A stretch of 64,000 nucleotides of DNA from contig NZ_VEVQ02000019.1 of the NCBI RefSeq assembly GCF_006491595.2, positions 18,687-82,686 of the forward strand. The letters are read 5' to 3'. The number at the start of each line of letters is the position of its first letter. The stretch's first letter is position 1. A program made the position numbers and the translations under genes. This document shows positions 42,108 to 51,194 of the stretch, one piece after another. A model generated the notes under the pieces. That model was given only the letters and a program-made list of their open reading frames with translations. It did not search any database and was not told where the DNA came from. The DNA comes from Flavobacterium jejuense. Lineage in GTDB: Bacteria; Bacteroidota; Bacteroidia; Flavobacteriales; Flavobacteriaceae.

Positions 42108-43511
42108 ATGAGTCAATTTGATGTAACTATTATAGGTTCTGGTCCAGGTGGATATGTTTCAGCTATAAGATGTGCCCAATTAGGATTTAAAACTGCGATT
42201 ATTGAAAAATATCCTTCTTTAGGAGGTACTTGTTTAAATGTTGGTTGTATTCCTTCTAAGGCTTTATTAGCTTCCTCTCATCATTATGAAGAATTACAAC
42301 ATTTTGCTGATCATGGAATTGAAGTGTCTGGAGATGTAAAAATTAATTTAGAGAAAATGATTGCTCGTAAACAAGCAGTCGTGGATCAAACTTCAGGTGG
42401 AGTTAAATATTTAATGGATAAAAATAAGATTACTGTTTTTGAGGGAGTTGGTTCTTTTGAGGATGCTACACATGTGAAAGTGTCTAAAAATGATGGTTCT
42501 TCAGAGATAATTGAATCGAAATATATTATTATTGCTACAGGATCAAAACCATCTAATTTACCTTTTATTACTTTAGATAAGGAAAGAGTAATTACCTCTA
42601 CAGAAGCTTTAAAATTAACAGAAGTGCCAAAGCATTTAGTGATTATTGGTGGTGGAGTTATTGGAATCGAATTAGGACAAGTGTATATGAGATTAGGTGC
42701 TCAGGTATCTGTAGTGGAATATATGGATAGAATTGTTCCAGGAATGGATAGTTCTTTGTCTAAAGAATTAACGAAAGTATTAAAGAAACAAGGGATGAAA
42801 TTCTATGTTTCTCATAAAGTGCAATCTGTTGAAAGAAGTGGAGATGTGATTACTGTTAAAGCTGAGAATGCTAAAGGTGAAACTATTTCTTTAGAGGGAG
42901 ATTATTCACTGGTTTCTGTTGGTCGTAGACCTTATACGGCTGGTTTAAATGCTGACAAAGCGGGTGTGAAAATTTCTGATAGAGGAATGGTTGAGGTAAA
43001 TGATCATTTACAAACGAATGTTTCAAATATATATGCAATTGGTGATGTCGTTAGAGGTGCAATGTTGGCTCATAAAGCGGAAGAAGAGGGGACTATGGTT
43101 GCTGAAATCTTAGCAGGACAAAAACCACATATTGATTATAACTTAATTCCAGGTGTTGTTTATACTTGGCCGGAAGTTGCGACTGTAGGGAAAACAGAAG
43201 AGCAGTTAAAAGAAGAAGGAGTGGTCTATAAGTCAGGTAGTTTTCCATTTAAAGCATTAGGAAGAGCAAGAGCTGGTGGTGATACAGATGGATTCGTAAA
43301 AATTTTGGCTGATGCTAAAACGGATGAGGTTTTAGGTGTTCATATGATTGGTGCTCGTTGTGCTGATTTAATTGCAGAAGCAGTTACTGCAATGGAATTT
43401 AGAGCAAGTGCAGAAGATATTTCGAGAATGTCTCATGCACATCCTACATTTGCTGAAGCGGTTAAGGAAGCAGCATTAGCAGCTACTGATAATAGAGCTT
43501 TACACGTATAG
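42108..43511 (+). CDS. lpdA: Dihydrolipoyl dehydrogenase
   Basis: 467 residues. FAD-binding IIGSGPGGYVSAIR (8-21), redox disulfide GGTCLNVGCIPSK (Cys42/Cys47), NAD-binding IIGGGVIGIELG, and the catalytic His445/Glu450 pair in HAHPTFAEA. It is the E3 subunit of 2-oxoacid dehydrogenase and glycine-cleavage complexes. It is encoded alone, with its own terminator, so it is probably shared by several complexes. Confidence 0.97.
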   Translation: MSQFDVTIIGSGPGGYVSAIRCAQLGFKTAIIEKYPSLGGTCLNVGCIPSKALLASSHHYEELQHFADHGIEVSGDVKINLEKMIARKQAVVDQTSGGVKYLMDKNKITVFEGVGSFEDATHVKVSKNDGSSEIIESKYIIIATGSKPSNLPFITLDKERVITSTEALKLTEVPKHLVIIGGGVIGIELGQVYMRLGAQVSVVEYMDRIVPGMDSSLSKELTKVLKKQGMKFYVSHKVQSVERSGDVITVKAENAKGETISLEGDYSLVSVGRRPYTAGLNADKAGVKISDRGMVEVNDHLQTNVSNIYAIGDVVRGAMLAHKAEEEGTMVAEILAGQKPHIDYNLIPGVVYTWPEVATVGKTEEQLKEEGVVYKSGSFPFKALGRARAGGDTDGFVKILADAKTDEVLGVHMIGARCADLIAEAVTAMEFRASAEDISRMSHAHPTFAEAVKEAALAATDNRALHV

Positions 43512-43540
43512 AGAAAAAATATTTCAAAAAACTTTAAAAG

Positions 43541-43575
43541 CCAAATTCCTGTCTATTAGGAATTTGGTTTTTTTA
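43541..43575. terminator. Terminator between lpdA and the DoxX-like gene
   Basis: CCAAATTCCT (43541-43550) and AGGAATTTGG (43558-43567) form a perfect stem followed by a T-run; it lies between convergent genes. Confidence 0.9.
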
Positions 43576-43579
43576 TTGC

Positions 43580-43954
43580 TCATGCTTTTACAATTTCTTT
43601 ATAACTGTTCCAGTGTGAGTAGATTAAAAATAAGTTTCCTAAGAATAAAACTAATGCGATTGGTAAAGCGTCTTGTGATGGGAAAATGTTTAATAATAAA
43701 ATGTTTAGAGAAACGGGTAATAATACTAAGTTGAATAGCTTAACAAACTTCCCAAACACAAAAGATAAACCAACTAGTAATTCAATAGTTTTGGCTAATG
43801 GCATTAAGTATTTTGTTGCCATAAATCCAGTAAAAACTGTTGCCATATTGCCTGTTGGAGCAGGCTGTTCACCAATAGGAAAAAAGTAAGTAATAGAAGC
43901 AAAAAGTAAAAATAATCCTAAAAGGATACGAATAATAATTGTAGCCATTCTCAT
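43580..43954 (-). CDS. DoxX-like membrane protein
   Basis: 124 residues from MRMATIIIRILLG; the ORF extends 13 codons upstream but that part is polar and lacks family similarity. Four membrane spans. The pattern ASITYFFP, then MPLAKTIELLVGLSFVFGKF resembles DoxX/DoxD-like proteins, which are small quinone-linked or envelope-stress membrane proteins. Substrate unknown. Confidence 0.75.
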   Translation of the reverse strand: MRMATIIIRILLGLFLLFASITYFFPIGEQPAPTGNMATVFTGFMATKYLMPLAKTIELLVGLSFVFGKFVKLFNLVLLPVSLNILLLNIFPSQDALPIALVLFLGNLFLIYSHWNSYKEIVKA

Positions 43955-44042
43955 ATAATAGTTTTTTAAGGTTTTTATATCAAATATACACAATTAAGTA
44001 ATTCCTTTTTTGGTAACTAGTTATAAAAAAGTGTATTACAAA

Positions 44043-44072
44043 AAAAAAGTCGCAATAGATTGCGACTTTTTA
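44043..44072 (-). terminator. Terminator of rplS
   Basis: AGTCGCAAT and ATTGCGACT form a perfect stem with a two-base loop; A and T runs flank it, so it can work in both directions. Confidence 0.9.
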
Positions 44073-44092
44073 TAATTTTCAGAAAGAGAAGA

Positions 44093-44446
44093 TTATCTTC
44101 TTCTTTTTTCTTTAATTTTTGCTTTTTTACCAGTAAGTTCTCTGAAGTAAAAGATACGAGCTCTACGAACTTTACCTCTTTGGTTTACTTCTACTTTTTG
44201 TAAAGCTGGCATGTTAACTGGGAAAATACGCTCAACACCAACAGCACCAGACATTTTACGAATTGTAAAAGTTTCAGTCATTCCAGAACCTCTTCTTTGG
44301 ATTACTACTCCTTTGAAGAACTGTGTTCTTGTTTTTTCACCCTCTTTAATTTCATAGTACACAGTGATTGTGTCTCCAGCATTAAATTCTGGGAAGTCTT
44401 TTTTTGTTACGAATTCGTTATTTACGAAATCAACTAAATTAGCCAT
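44093..44446 (-). CDS. rplS: 50S ribosomal protein L19
   Basis: 117 residues from MANLVDFVNNEFV, the normal L19 length. The ORF continues 25 codons upstream but that lies in the leader. FNAGDTITVYYEIKEGEKTR, FKGVVIQRRGSG and FPVNMPALQKVEVNQRGKVRRARIFY are conserved L19 blocks. It is a structural protein near the subunit interface. trmD lies upstream on the same strand, part of the conserved rpsP-rimM-trmD-rplS order. Confidence 0.96.
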   Translation of the reverse strand: MANLVDFVNNEFVTKKDFPEFNAGDTITVYYEIKEGEKTRTQFFKGVVIQRRGSGMTETFTIRKMSGAVGVERIFPVNMPALQKVEVNQRGKVRRARIFYFRELTGKKAKIKEKRRR

Positions 44447-44518
44447 TTTGTATAAAATAATTGTTTGATTCAGAGCAACATACACGTCTTTCGCTAGAGG
44501 TTGGTCCAAATGTGGGTG

Positions 44519-44526
44519 CAAATGTA
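44519..44526 (-). promoter_or_regulatory. -7 element of rplS
   Basis: On the minus strand TACATTTG lies 72 bp before the rplS start codon. Transcription from it would give a GC-richer leader of about 65 nt, which could carry feedback control by L19 (inference). Confidence 0.55.
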
Positions 44527-44603
44527 AAAAATAATTATCAATTATAAATTATTAATTATGAAATATTTCATTTTGTAATGAGAATAAAAGTTGTCTATAT
44601 TTC

Positions 44604-45281
44604 TTAATCACTTAAAAGATCTGGTCGTCTGGTTTTTGTATGTTCATACGCTTTTTGTTCTCTCCATGCTTCAATTTTTGGGAAATTACCACTTAAAAGA
44701 ATGTCAGGGACTTTTATGCCTTTATATTCAGCGGGTCTTGTATATACTGGAGGTGCTAATAAATTATCTTGAAAACTATCTGTCAAAGCGGAAGTTTCAT
44801 TACTTAAAACACCAGGAATTAAACGAATTATACTATCACATAGTACAGCTGCACCTAATTCACCACCTGAAAGTACATAATCTCCAATTGAAATTTCTCT
44901 AGTAATAAAATGATCGCGAACTCTTTGGTCTACACCTTTATAGTGTCCACAAAGAATGATAATGTTTTTCAATAAGGACATGCCATTTGCCATACTTTGA
45001 TTTAAAGTTTCGCCATCTGGAGTCATGTATATTACTTCATCATATTCTCGTTCACTTTTCAATTTTGTGATACAATCATCAATAGGTTGAATACTCATTA
45101 CCATTCCTGCACCACCACCAAATTGATAATCATCTACACTTTTTTGTTTATTTGTTGTGTAGTCTCTCAAATTGTGAAAATGCACTTCTACTAATCCTTT
45201 TTCAATAGCTCTTTTTAAAATAGAAGCTTCAAACGGACTTTTAATTAATTCTGGTAAAACGGTAATGATATCGATGCGCAT
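44604..45281 (-). CDS. trmD: tRNA (guanine37-N1)-methyltransferase
   Basis: 225 residues. MRIDIITVLPELIKSPFEAS, YQFGGGAGMVMS and the knot segment SIGDYVLSGGELGAAVL are diagnostic of the SPOUT enzyme TrmD, which uses SAM to methylate G37 and prevents frameshifting. It lies upstream of rplS on the same strand, but rplS has its own promoter. ORFs on the plus strand over this gene are shadows. Confidence 0.97.
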   Translation of the reverse strand: MRIDIITVLPELIKSPFEASILKRAIEKGLVEVHFHNLRDYTTNKQKSVDDYQFGGGAGMVMSIQPIDDCITKLKSEREYDEVIYMTPDGETLNQSMANGMSLLKNIIILCGHYKGVDQRVRDHFITREISIGDYVLSGGELGAAVLCDSIIRLIPGVLSNETSALTDSFQDNLLAPPVYTRPAEYKGIKVPDILLSGNFPKIEAWREQKAYEHTKTRRPDLLSD

Positions 45282-45453
45282 TTTTACTTAGGTTTCAAGG
45301 TTGATGTTTTGTAAAGCATTGTGCGCAAATTTAGGTAACTTTAAATCTGAAACAAAATTAAGTTCAATGCTGTAAGTAAGTAGGATAAAATTCAAAGCCT
45401 TTTTTGTACATTTGATTGTAAAACTATTAGGTTTTTTAATTTATTTGTTTGAC

Positions 45454-46593
45454 ATGAAAAAAAGAGTACTTTTTTTATCAATATTATTATGTGTTTTTTA
45501 TTCTATTGGTCAAAATAATAAACAGAAGATAGAAGTACAGTTAAGTTCAAGGGTAGATATGGCTTCTAAGGAAGTTAATGAAATTGTTGTTCTATATGAA
45601 AATTATTTAAACTCTAATCCTCATATTATTTCTGATAATCCCTTTTGGAATAGAAAAGAAAAGGAACTCTATAAAGATTTTGATTTCTCACGGGCAAGTA
45701 TGTTTCAGTCAGGAATGACCACTGAGCAATTGTGTAATATTTTTTCTCCTTTTGTTATGTCAGTTGAACCTTATGGAAAGAAATATCAAATTAGAATACT
45801 GTTTTCTATGCCTACTAATAATCCTGAGTATTTAAGGTCAAAAGTGTGGTGTATTCAAAAATTGAATGCAATTAAAGAAGGTCAAAAATGGGTTTTAGAG
45901 AATTTAATAGTGGAACTAACTAAAGAATGGAAATCTAATACTATTGGTACTATTGAATATGTCTACCCAAATTCACATGTTTTCAATAGGGATGAAGCTA
46001 AGCTTAGTGAGGTTTTTTGTGAGGATATAATTTCTCGTTTTAATCCTAATTATAATACAACATTTAAATTTTATTTAACAAATAATATTGATGATATGGG
46101 TTTGTTAGAAAATTTTGATTATTACTATGTTGGTATTACTAAAGGGAAAGCAAGGGAGAATATGATTTTAACAGCTAGAGGGAATGAGTATTTTCCTCAT
46201 GAATTAGTTCATAAACTTTTACCTGAAAATAAAAAAAGAGGCCATATAATTGAAGAGGGTTTAGCTGTTTTTTTAGGAACAAAAGTAAATTTTTTAGAAT
46301 ATGAAAAAATGCGATTAGAATTAGCAAATGATTTAATAAATAATAGAACAAAAATAAATTTTAAATCTGTTGTCTCACAAGAAGTAAGTTTTAATGGATA
46401 TCAAACTGCTTATCCAGCTGGTGGTGCAATTTGTGAATTAGTTTATAACAAAGCAGGAGATAAAGGGCTGCTTCAACTTATGATTGCTAATACAGAAAGT
46501 TACGGAGCAATTATTTTAGAATTAACTAAAATTACTAACTTAAAATTGGAGGAAATTATAAAAGAATGGAACAAATTAATATTGAAAAACTAA
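45454..46593 (+). CDS. Exported protein with HExxH zinc-peptidase motif
   Basis: 379 residues from the ATG at 45454, which starts a signal peptide (KKRVLFLSILLCVFYSIGQ). No named family recognised. The sequence FPHELVHKLLP has HELVH at 249-253, followed by EEGLA (Glu267/268), the spacing of gluzincin metallopeptidases. The C-terminal part (AYPAGGAICELVYNKAGDKG) resembles the helical end of peptidase MA-like proteins. It is thus a probable periplasmic or secreted zinc peptidase. It overlaps the stop of the convergent DUF1569 gene by four bases. Confidence 0.7.
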   Translation: MKKRVLFLSILLCVFYSIGQNNKQKIEVQLSSRVDMASKEVNEIVVLYENYLNSNPHIISDNPFWNRKEKELYKDFDFSRASMFQSGMTTEQLCNIFSPFVMSVEPYGKKYQIRILFSMPTNNPEYLRSKVWCIQKLNAIKEGQKWVLENLIVELTKEWKSNTIGTIEYVYPNSHVFNRDEAKLSEVFCEDIISRFNPNYNTTFKFYLTNNIDDMGLLENFDYYYVGITKGKARENMILTARGNEYFPHELVHKLLPENKKRGHIIEEGLAVFLGTKVNFLEYEKMRLELANDLINNRTKINFKSVVSQEVSFNGYQTAYPAGGAICELVYNKAGDKGLLQLMIANTESYGAIILELTKITNLKLEEIIKEWNKLILKN

Positions 46594-47036
46594 ACCCCAA
46601 ACTGTCTCAAATGATGATCCAAATGTTTCCATTGTAGATTATTCCAATCGGCTTCGTTAAGTTTACCCCAAAAAGGATGCACTTCTAATTGCACTACTTG
46701 AAAACCTTCACCTAATTTTTGTATTCTTTCAATTAGTTGGTTTTTTGTGAGTTCAAAATCATAGGTTTCTTTTCGGATGAATTCTTTAGCAGTTGGAGAG
46801 TTTTTCTTAAATTCTGGAGCGTCTAACCATGATTTTTTCATCATTCTGCCTAACATTCGCATCGGAAAAGATATTTTTAAAGTCTCGATTCCTAAAGCTA
46901 CAGCTATAGGAGAAATGCAATGACTCAACATTTGGTCTACCGACATTTTACCCCAGAGTGGTTTTGACTCTGGAGTTAAATTATGGATTCTTTTTATAAT
47001 TTCCTGATTGTCTTTTGGATCAAAAATATTTTTCAT
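46590..47036 (-). CDS. DUF1569 (DinB-like) protein
   Basis: 148 residues, helical. GKMSVDQMLSHCISPIAVALG and the final HPFWGKLNEADWNNLQWKHLDHHLRQFG match DUF1569 of the DinB/YfiT superfamily. The His residues of SHC and KHLDHH are the usual three-His metal site. These proteins resemble thiol- or glutathione-dependent transferases; the substrate is unknown. It follows the methyltransferase gene by 2 bp. Confidence 0.85.
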   Translation of the reverse strand: MKNIFDPKDNQEIIKRIHNLTPESKPLWGKMSVDQMLSHCISPIAVALGIETLKISFPMRMLGRMMKKSWLDAPEFKKNSPTAKEFIRKETYDFELTKNQLIERIQKLGEGFQVVQLEVHPFWGKLNEADWNNLQWKHLDHHLRQFGV

Positions 47037-47038
47037 AC

Positions 47039-47836
47039 TTATAATTTTTTAGATACCAGACTATACATCATTGGAATCTTATTTTCTAAATGCTTGATTC
47101 TGAATTTTCCAGATTTAAACTCAATAGTTTCATTAAAACAATTGTAATTGGAATAATTATATTCCTGAAAATGTTCCATTTGTAAACCATTATTTGATAA
47201 TGCTTTGAAAACTTCTGAAAGCGAATGATTCCAACCAATATAATTGGTAGTAATTGCTGCTTCTTTATTAGCATACGTTCCAGTATATTCTTCTAATATG
47301 GGTTTTTCGTTGTGATAATGGTATTTAATTTCTTTAAAATCATCATCAAACATCCATAAAACGGGATGAAATTCTACAAAAACAAATTTTCCGTTAGGTT
47401 TCAAAGCTTCAGATATAACTTTTGCCCATTTTTCTAAATCAGGTAACCAACCAATAGTGCCATAACTGGTATAAACAATATCAAATTTTTCTTTTATATG
47501 TTCCAAAGTTTCATATACATCACAACAAATGAAAGTAGCATTTAATTGTAATTGCTCATTTAATTCTTTAGCTTTTTCTATTGCTTTATCTGATAAATCG
47601 ACTCCTGTAACTTTGGCTCCTAATCGAGCTAATGAAAGTGAATCTTGACCAAAATGACATTGTAAATGTAAAATACTTTTGTTTTTTATATCTCCTAATA
47701 ATTCTAGGTCAATATCAGGAAGCGTGTTTTTCCCATTAAGAAAGCTTTCCATATCATAAAAATTAGAATCAATATGAACTGGAACTTTGTTGTTCCAAGT
47801 TTCTTTGTTTACTGCAATATAGTTGGTTGCTTCCAT
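47039..47836 (-). CDS. Class I SAM-dependent methyltransferase
   Basis: 265 residues from MEATNYIAVNKETWNNK; an upstream in-frame ATG adds 15 unlikely residues. Motif I is ILHLQCHFGQDSLSLARLG, with the acidic VTGVDLSDKAIEKA after it, and motif post-I FDIVYTSYGTIGWLPDL. This is a small-molecule methyltransferase of the UbiE/ArsM-like fold; the substrate is not defined. The downstream DinB-like gene is nearly contiguous. Confidence 0.88.
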   Translation of the reverse strand: MEATNYIAVNKETWNNKVPVHIDSNFYDMESFLNGKNTLPDIDLELLGDIKNKSILHLQCHFGQDSLSLARLGAKVTGVDLSDKAIEKAKELNEQLQLNATFICCDVYETLEHIKEKFDIVYTSYGTIGWLPDLEKWAKVISEALKPNGKFVFVEFHPVLWMFDDDFKEIKYHYHNEKPILEEYTGTYANKEAAITTNYIGWNHSLSEVFKALSNNGLQMEHFQEYNYSNYNCFNETIEFKSGKFRIKHLENKIPMMYSLVSKKL

Positions 47837-47924
47837 GTTTGTTTTATTAGGTTTTAAATATACTAAAAAACGGATAATCAAAAAAGATTCAATTATGCAT
47901 TTGTGTTTGTTTATTTGTGTTTTT

Positions 47925-48644
47925 TTACGGATTGGTTGACCAAAGTGAAGCTCCTTTCAACATAGCTCTTCTAGGTAATTTTAATCCTGCTACAATTAAT
48001 TCTGCAAAATCTTCTGGTTGTAAAACGGTTTCTGTAGTGTCTTTACTAGCAATTCCTAAATCAATTGTCATATCTGAAACAATTGTGCTTGGTGTTAAAG
48101 TACAAACACGAATATTGTTTTTACGAACTTCTTTCATCAATGATTCCGACATGCCAATTACAGCAAATTTTGAAGCAGAATAAGCAGAAGTGTTTGGATT
48201 TCCACTTAAACCAGCTGTTGAAGAAACGTTTATAATATCACCTTCATTTTTCTCAATCAAAAACGGAAGGACTTCTTTGGTGACATAGTACATTCCCATT
48301 ACATTGGTTTGAATAATTTCTGTCCATTTAATTACTTCCATATCATTAAAAGAACCAAAAGCAGCTATTCCAGCATTGTTTACCAAAATATCAACGGCAC
48401 CAATAGTAGCGATAATTTTTTTGATTCCATTTTTAACTTCGTCATAATTTCCCACATCAAAAACAGCATAAGTGGCTTTTATTCCTAATGCTTGTAATTC
48501 GGTAACTGTTTCTTGCAATGTTTTTTCGTTTCTTCCAGTGATAGCTACATCTATTCCTTCTTTTGCAAAAGCAATTGCGGTGGCTTTTCCTAATCCTCTA
48601 CTGCCACCTGTAATAATAGCTTTTTTACCTTTTAAATGTTCCAT
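47925..48644 (-). CDS. Short-chain dehydrogenase/reductase (FabG-like)
   Basis: 239 residues. Classical SDR: TGGSRGLGKA (12-21) for NADP binding, NNAG (89-92), catalytic Ser142 in VSSTAG, Tyr155 and Lys159 in YSASKFA. It is annotated in relatives as 3-ketoacyl-ACP reductase, but isolated FabG-like enzymes often reduce other ketones, and no fatty-acid genes are near. Cytoplasmic. Confidence 0.88.
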   Translation of the reverse strand: MEHLKGKKAIITGGSRGLGKATAIAFAKEGIDVAITGRNEKTLQETVTELQALGIKATYAVFDVGNYDEVKNGIKKIIATIGAVDILVNNAGIAAFGSFNDMEVIKWTEIIQTNVMGMYYVTKEVLPFLIEKNEGDIINVSSTAGLSGNPNTSAYSASKFAVIGMSESLMKEVRKNNIRVCTLTPSTIVSDMTIDLGIASKDTTETVLQPEDFAELIVAGLKLPRRAMLKGASLWSTNP

Positions 48645-48793
48645 TTTAGTTGTTTTTTTGTTCCCAGTAAAGTTACAGCTTTACTAATAAAATGGAAGTT
48701 TTAGGTTCTAATTTTATATTAATTTTAGGTAAAATTTATTGGTAATCGAGTAAATAGATTGAAAATGAAATTATTGTAGAATAAAGAGTTAAT

Positions 48794-49252
48794 TTATAAA
48801 CTCAATTCCATTTGAATATTAGCTCTTTCATAGTCGTTTTCCTTCATAGGGACTTCTATAAAACCATGCTTTATGTACAGATTCAAAGCAGTTTCTAGTT
48901 TTCTATTAGAAAGTAACATGATTTTGGTCGCTTTTTTTGATTTTGCAAATGTGATGCACGCTTTCATAAGATGATGACTCAATTTTAAACCTTGAAATTT
49001 TGGATCTACTGCTAATTTAGTCAATTCAAATGTGGTGTCGTTTACTCTTTGCATGGCCACAGTTCCTGCTACTTCTTCATTTACTAAACAAAAGAAAATT
49101 TCTCCATCAGGTTGTAAGATGTAGGTTTCTAAATTTTCAAAAACTTCTTTATCGTAAGGTTCAACCACAAAATAGGCTTCTAGCCAAGCAGTGTTTAATG
49201 CAATAAAATTGGCTTTATATTCAGGTTGGTAAGAAATTATACTAGGATTCAT
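48794..49252 (-). CDS. GNAT N-acetyltransferase
   Basis: 152 residues with GNAT motifs: AGTVAMQRVNDTTFELTKLAV (motif C/D), DPKFQGLKLSHHLMKACI (acetyl-CoA loop of Q-x-x-x-L type) and LNLYIKHGFIEVP. The substrate is unknown. It is about 2 kb from the graspetide locus and on the opposite strand, so it is not assigned to it. Confidence 0.85.
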   Translation of the reverse strand: MNPSIISYQPEYKANFIALNTAWLEAYFVVEPYDKEVFENLETYILQPDGEIFFCLVNEEVAGTVAMQRVNDTTFELTKLAVDPKFQGLKLSHHLMKACITFAKSKKATKIMLLSNRKLETALNLYIKHGFIEVPMKENDYERANIQMELSL

Positions 49253-49334
49253 TTTCTTTGTTTTGAAGATGTAAAATTAGAGAAAGTAGGATTATTTTAT
49301 AGTTTATTTATAAATCTTTTAGATATAATATTAG

Positions 49335-49342
49335 TAAATTTG
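49335..49342 (+). promoter_or_regulatory. -7 element of the dual PPIase gene
   Basis: TAAATTTG fits TAnnTTTG, 24 bp before the start codon at 49367, which supports that start over upstream ATGs. Confidence 0.5.
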
Positions 49343-49366
49343 CACTTTAATTTAAATAAACAAGAC

Positions 49367-50299
49367 ATGCAAGACGGAATTTATGCAAAGTTCAATACTC
49401 CTAAGGGAAGCATTTTAGTAAAATTAACACACGATAAAACTCCAGGAACTGTTGGGAATTTTGTTGGTTTAGCTGAAGGTCAGTTAGAAAACACTGCAAA
49501 ATCAATGGGAACTCCTTATTATAATGGTTTGAAATTTCATAGAGTAATTCCAGATTTTATGATTCAAGGGGGTTGTCCACAAGGAACAGGAACTGGTGAT
49601 GCAGGTTATAAATTTGATGATGAATTTCATCCAGAATTGAAACATGATAGACCAGGTGTTTTATCTATGGCAAATGCAGGACCTGGAACAAATGGCTCTC
49701 AGTTTTTTATCACGCACATTCCAACGGATTGGTTAGACGGAAAACATACTGTTTTTGGTCATGTAATAGAAGGACAAGATGTAGTTGATGCAGTGGCTCA
49801 AGGAGATTTAATTGAATCTTTAGAAATTGTTAGAGTTGGTGAGGAAGCTAAAAATTGGAATGCTATTGAAGCGTTTAGAACTTTTGAAGGATCTCGTGAA
49901 AAAAGATTAGCAGAACAAAAAAAACAAGCGGAAGAAGCTTTAGAAAAATTAGCAGCTGGTTTTTCAAAAACTGAAAGTGGATTACGTTACCAAATTATCC
50001 AAAAAGGAAACGGTACGCAAGCTGAAAAAGGGAAAAAAGTATCCGTTCATTATCAAGGTGCTTTAGAAAACGGACAAGTTTTTGACTCTTCTTACAAAAG
50101 AAAACAACCTATCGATTTCCAATTAGGTGTTGGGCAAGTTATTGAAGGTTGGGACGAAGGTATTGCTTTATTAAAAGTAGGAGACAAAGCTCGTTTTGTG
50201 ATTCCTTCTTATTTAGGATACGGTTCTCGTGGTGCTGGAGGAGTTATTCCACCAGATGCAACTTTAGTATTTGATGTAGAATTAATGGACGTTAAATAG
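49367..50299 (+). CDS. Dual peptidylprolyl isomerase: cyclophilin-FKBP fusion
   Basis: 310 residues from MQDGIYAKFNTPKGSI. The longer ORF from 49226 would start inside the divergent GNAT gene, and a -7 element lies just before 49367. Residues 1-175 are a cyclophilin domain (FHRVIPDFMIQGGCPQGTGTG, GTNGSQFFIT). A charged linker follows (EKRLAEQKKQAEEALEKLA). Residues 205-310 are an FKBP domain (VSVHYQGALENGQVFDSSY, GYGSRGAGGVIPPDATL). Such fusions (CFBP) are known from flavobacteria. No signal peptide is seen, so it is a cytoplasmic foldase. Confidence 0.93.
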   Translation: MQDGIYAKFNTPKGSILVKLTHDKTPGTVGNFVGLAEGQLENTAKSMGTPYYNGLKFHRVIPDFMIQGGCPQGTGTGDAGYKFDDEFHPELKHDRPGVLSMANAGPGTNGSQFFITHIPTDWLDGKHTVFGHVIEGQDVVDAVAQGDLIESLEIVRVGEEAKNWNAIEAFRTFEGSREKRLAEQKKQAEEALEKLAAGFSKTESGLRYQIIQKGNGTQAEKGKKVSVHYQGALENGQVFDSSYKRKQPIDFQLGVGQVIEGWDEGIALLKVGDKARFVIPSYLGYGSRGAGGVIPPDATLVFDVELMDVK

Positions 50300-50333
50300 T
50301 TATCAGAAATAGGTAATTAGTTTTGTAATATTT

Positions 50334-50366
50334 AAAATCCTGAAGAAATTTTTTTTCAGGATTTTT
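50334..50366 (+). terminator. Rho-independent terminator
   Basis: AAAATCCTGAA (50334-50344) pairs with TTCAGGATTTT (50355-50365), followed by T. Confidence 0.85.
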
Positions 50367-50434
50367 CTTTTATGTTAATCTTATTTACTATGTTTTTTGA
50401 TTTTGTATTTTTACCAAAATATTAAATAAAAATC

Positions 50435-50737
50435 ATGAAATTAAAAATTGCAATTGGATTAATTTTAAGTCTTTTTTTTGTTGCTTGCTCATCAAGTAAG
50501 AAAAACGTTGTTGAAGCTATTGAAATAAAAGAAGTGGAACAAGTTCATCTCCAGCCTGAATTAGCTCAGGGAAAAGTATTATATGAGAACAATTGTGGAA
50601 AATGCCATACTTTACATAGTGCTGATAAATATTCAAAAGAACAATGGAGTCCTATTGTTTTAAGAATGCAAAAGAAAGCTAGAGTTAATGATGAGCAACG
50701 TGAATTAATTTATAATTATTTAGTAATGAATAAATAA
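50435..50737 (+). CDS. Small c-type cytochrome lipoprotein
   Basis: 100 residues. Lipobox FFVACS gives lipidated Cys18. One heme c motif, NNCGKCHTLH (Cys54, Cys57, His58), follows a helix, and VLRMQKKARV supplies a possible axial Met. It is an envelope electron carrier. The region before its start contains a 24-nt block repeated before the gene at 53692. Partner oxidase unknown. Confidence 0.82.
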   Translation: MKLKIAIGLILSLFFVACSSSKKNVVEAIEIKEVEQVHLQPELAQGKVLYENNCGKCHTLHSADKYSKEQWSPIVLRMQKKARVNDEQRELIYNYLVMNK

Positions 50738-51194
50738 TATTTTTGTTCTTATTTTAATCATTTAATTGTGAGCAAAAATTTTACAATATGAAGAGGTAAT
50801 TTTCTATTTTATCTTTAGTAAAATTCAATATTGTGGTTACGGTTTTATACTTTAGGTAATTGTAGTATGTACATAAAAACAGAGTTCCTGAAAAACTAAA
50901 AGATTAAAAATAGAGGTAATTACTAAAAAGAATTCCACTCCAAAGTTTAAATTTAGATATTTTGTGTTCTTCTGAGTATGAAAAACAATCCAAACAATTT
51001 GGGAATAAATAAATGGATTTAGCATTTATTTTTTTTAAATAAGTAAAAGTATAATAAAAGAAATGAACTAAGGGACAATATATTTTTTAACGTTTTTTTA
51101 TATATTTTTATGAGTTTTTCTCATAAAAGAATACTAAATTAGTTCGGTTATTTGCAAATACACTAAAACAGAAAATTAATTTAAACAGAAAAAC
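50738..51194. other. Gene-free leader region of the graspetide locus
   Basis: No real gene seen; a 14-codon ORF at 50978-51022 is not convincing. It contains a weak terminator-like hairpin (AATAAATG at 51008-51015 with CATTTATT at 51023-51030, then T-run) and a perfect inverted repeat at 51106-51128. No clean TAnnTTTG is found; GTTATTTG about 40 bp before the precursor gene is only a partial fit. Confidence 0.45.
51106..51128 (+). promoter_or_regulatory. Inverted repeat upstream of the graspetide precursor
   Basis: TTTTATGAG (51106-51114) and CTCATAAAA (51120-51128) are a perfect 9-bp inverted repeat with a 5-T loop, 66 bp before the precursor start. It could be an operator for a regulator, or an upstream terminator. 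Confidence 0.45.

Noticed and set aside
44591..44902. Plus-strand ORF over trmD
   Set aside because: It is a shadow of the conserved trmD gene on the minus strand.
48794..49252. GNAT gene as the microviridin acetyltransferase MdnD
   Set aside because: It lies upstream on the other strand with two unrelated genes between and has ordinary GNAT features; no evidence links it to the peptide.
50978..51022. Short ORF as an extra precursor peptide
   Set aside because: Only 14 codons, no leader helix or core motif, and it ends in a terminator-like hairpin.
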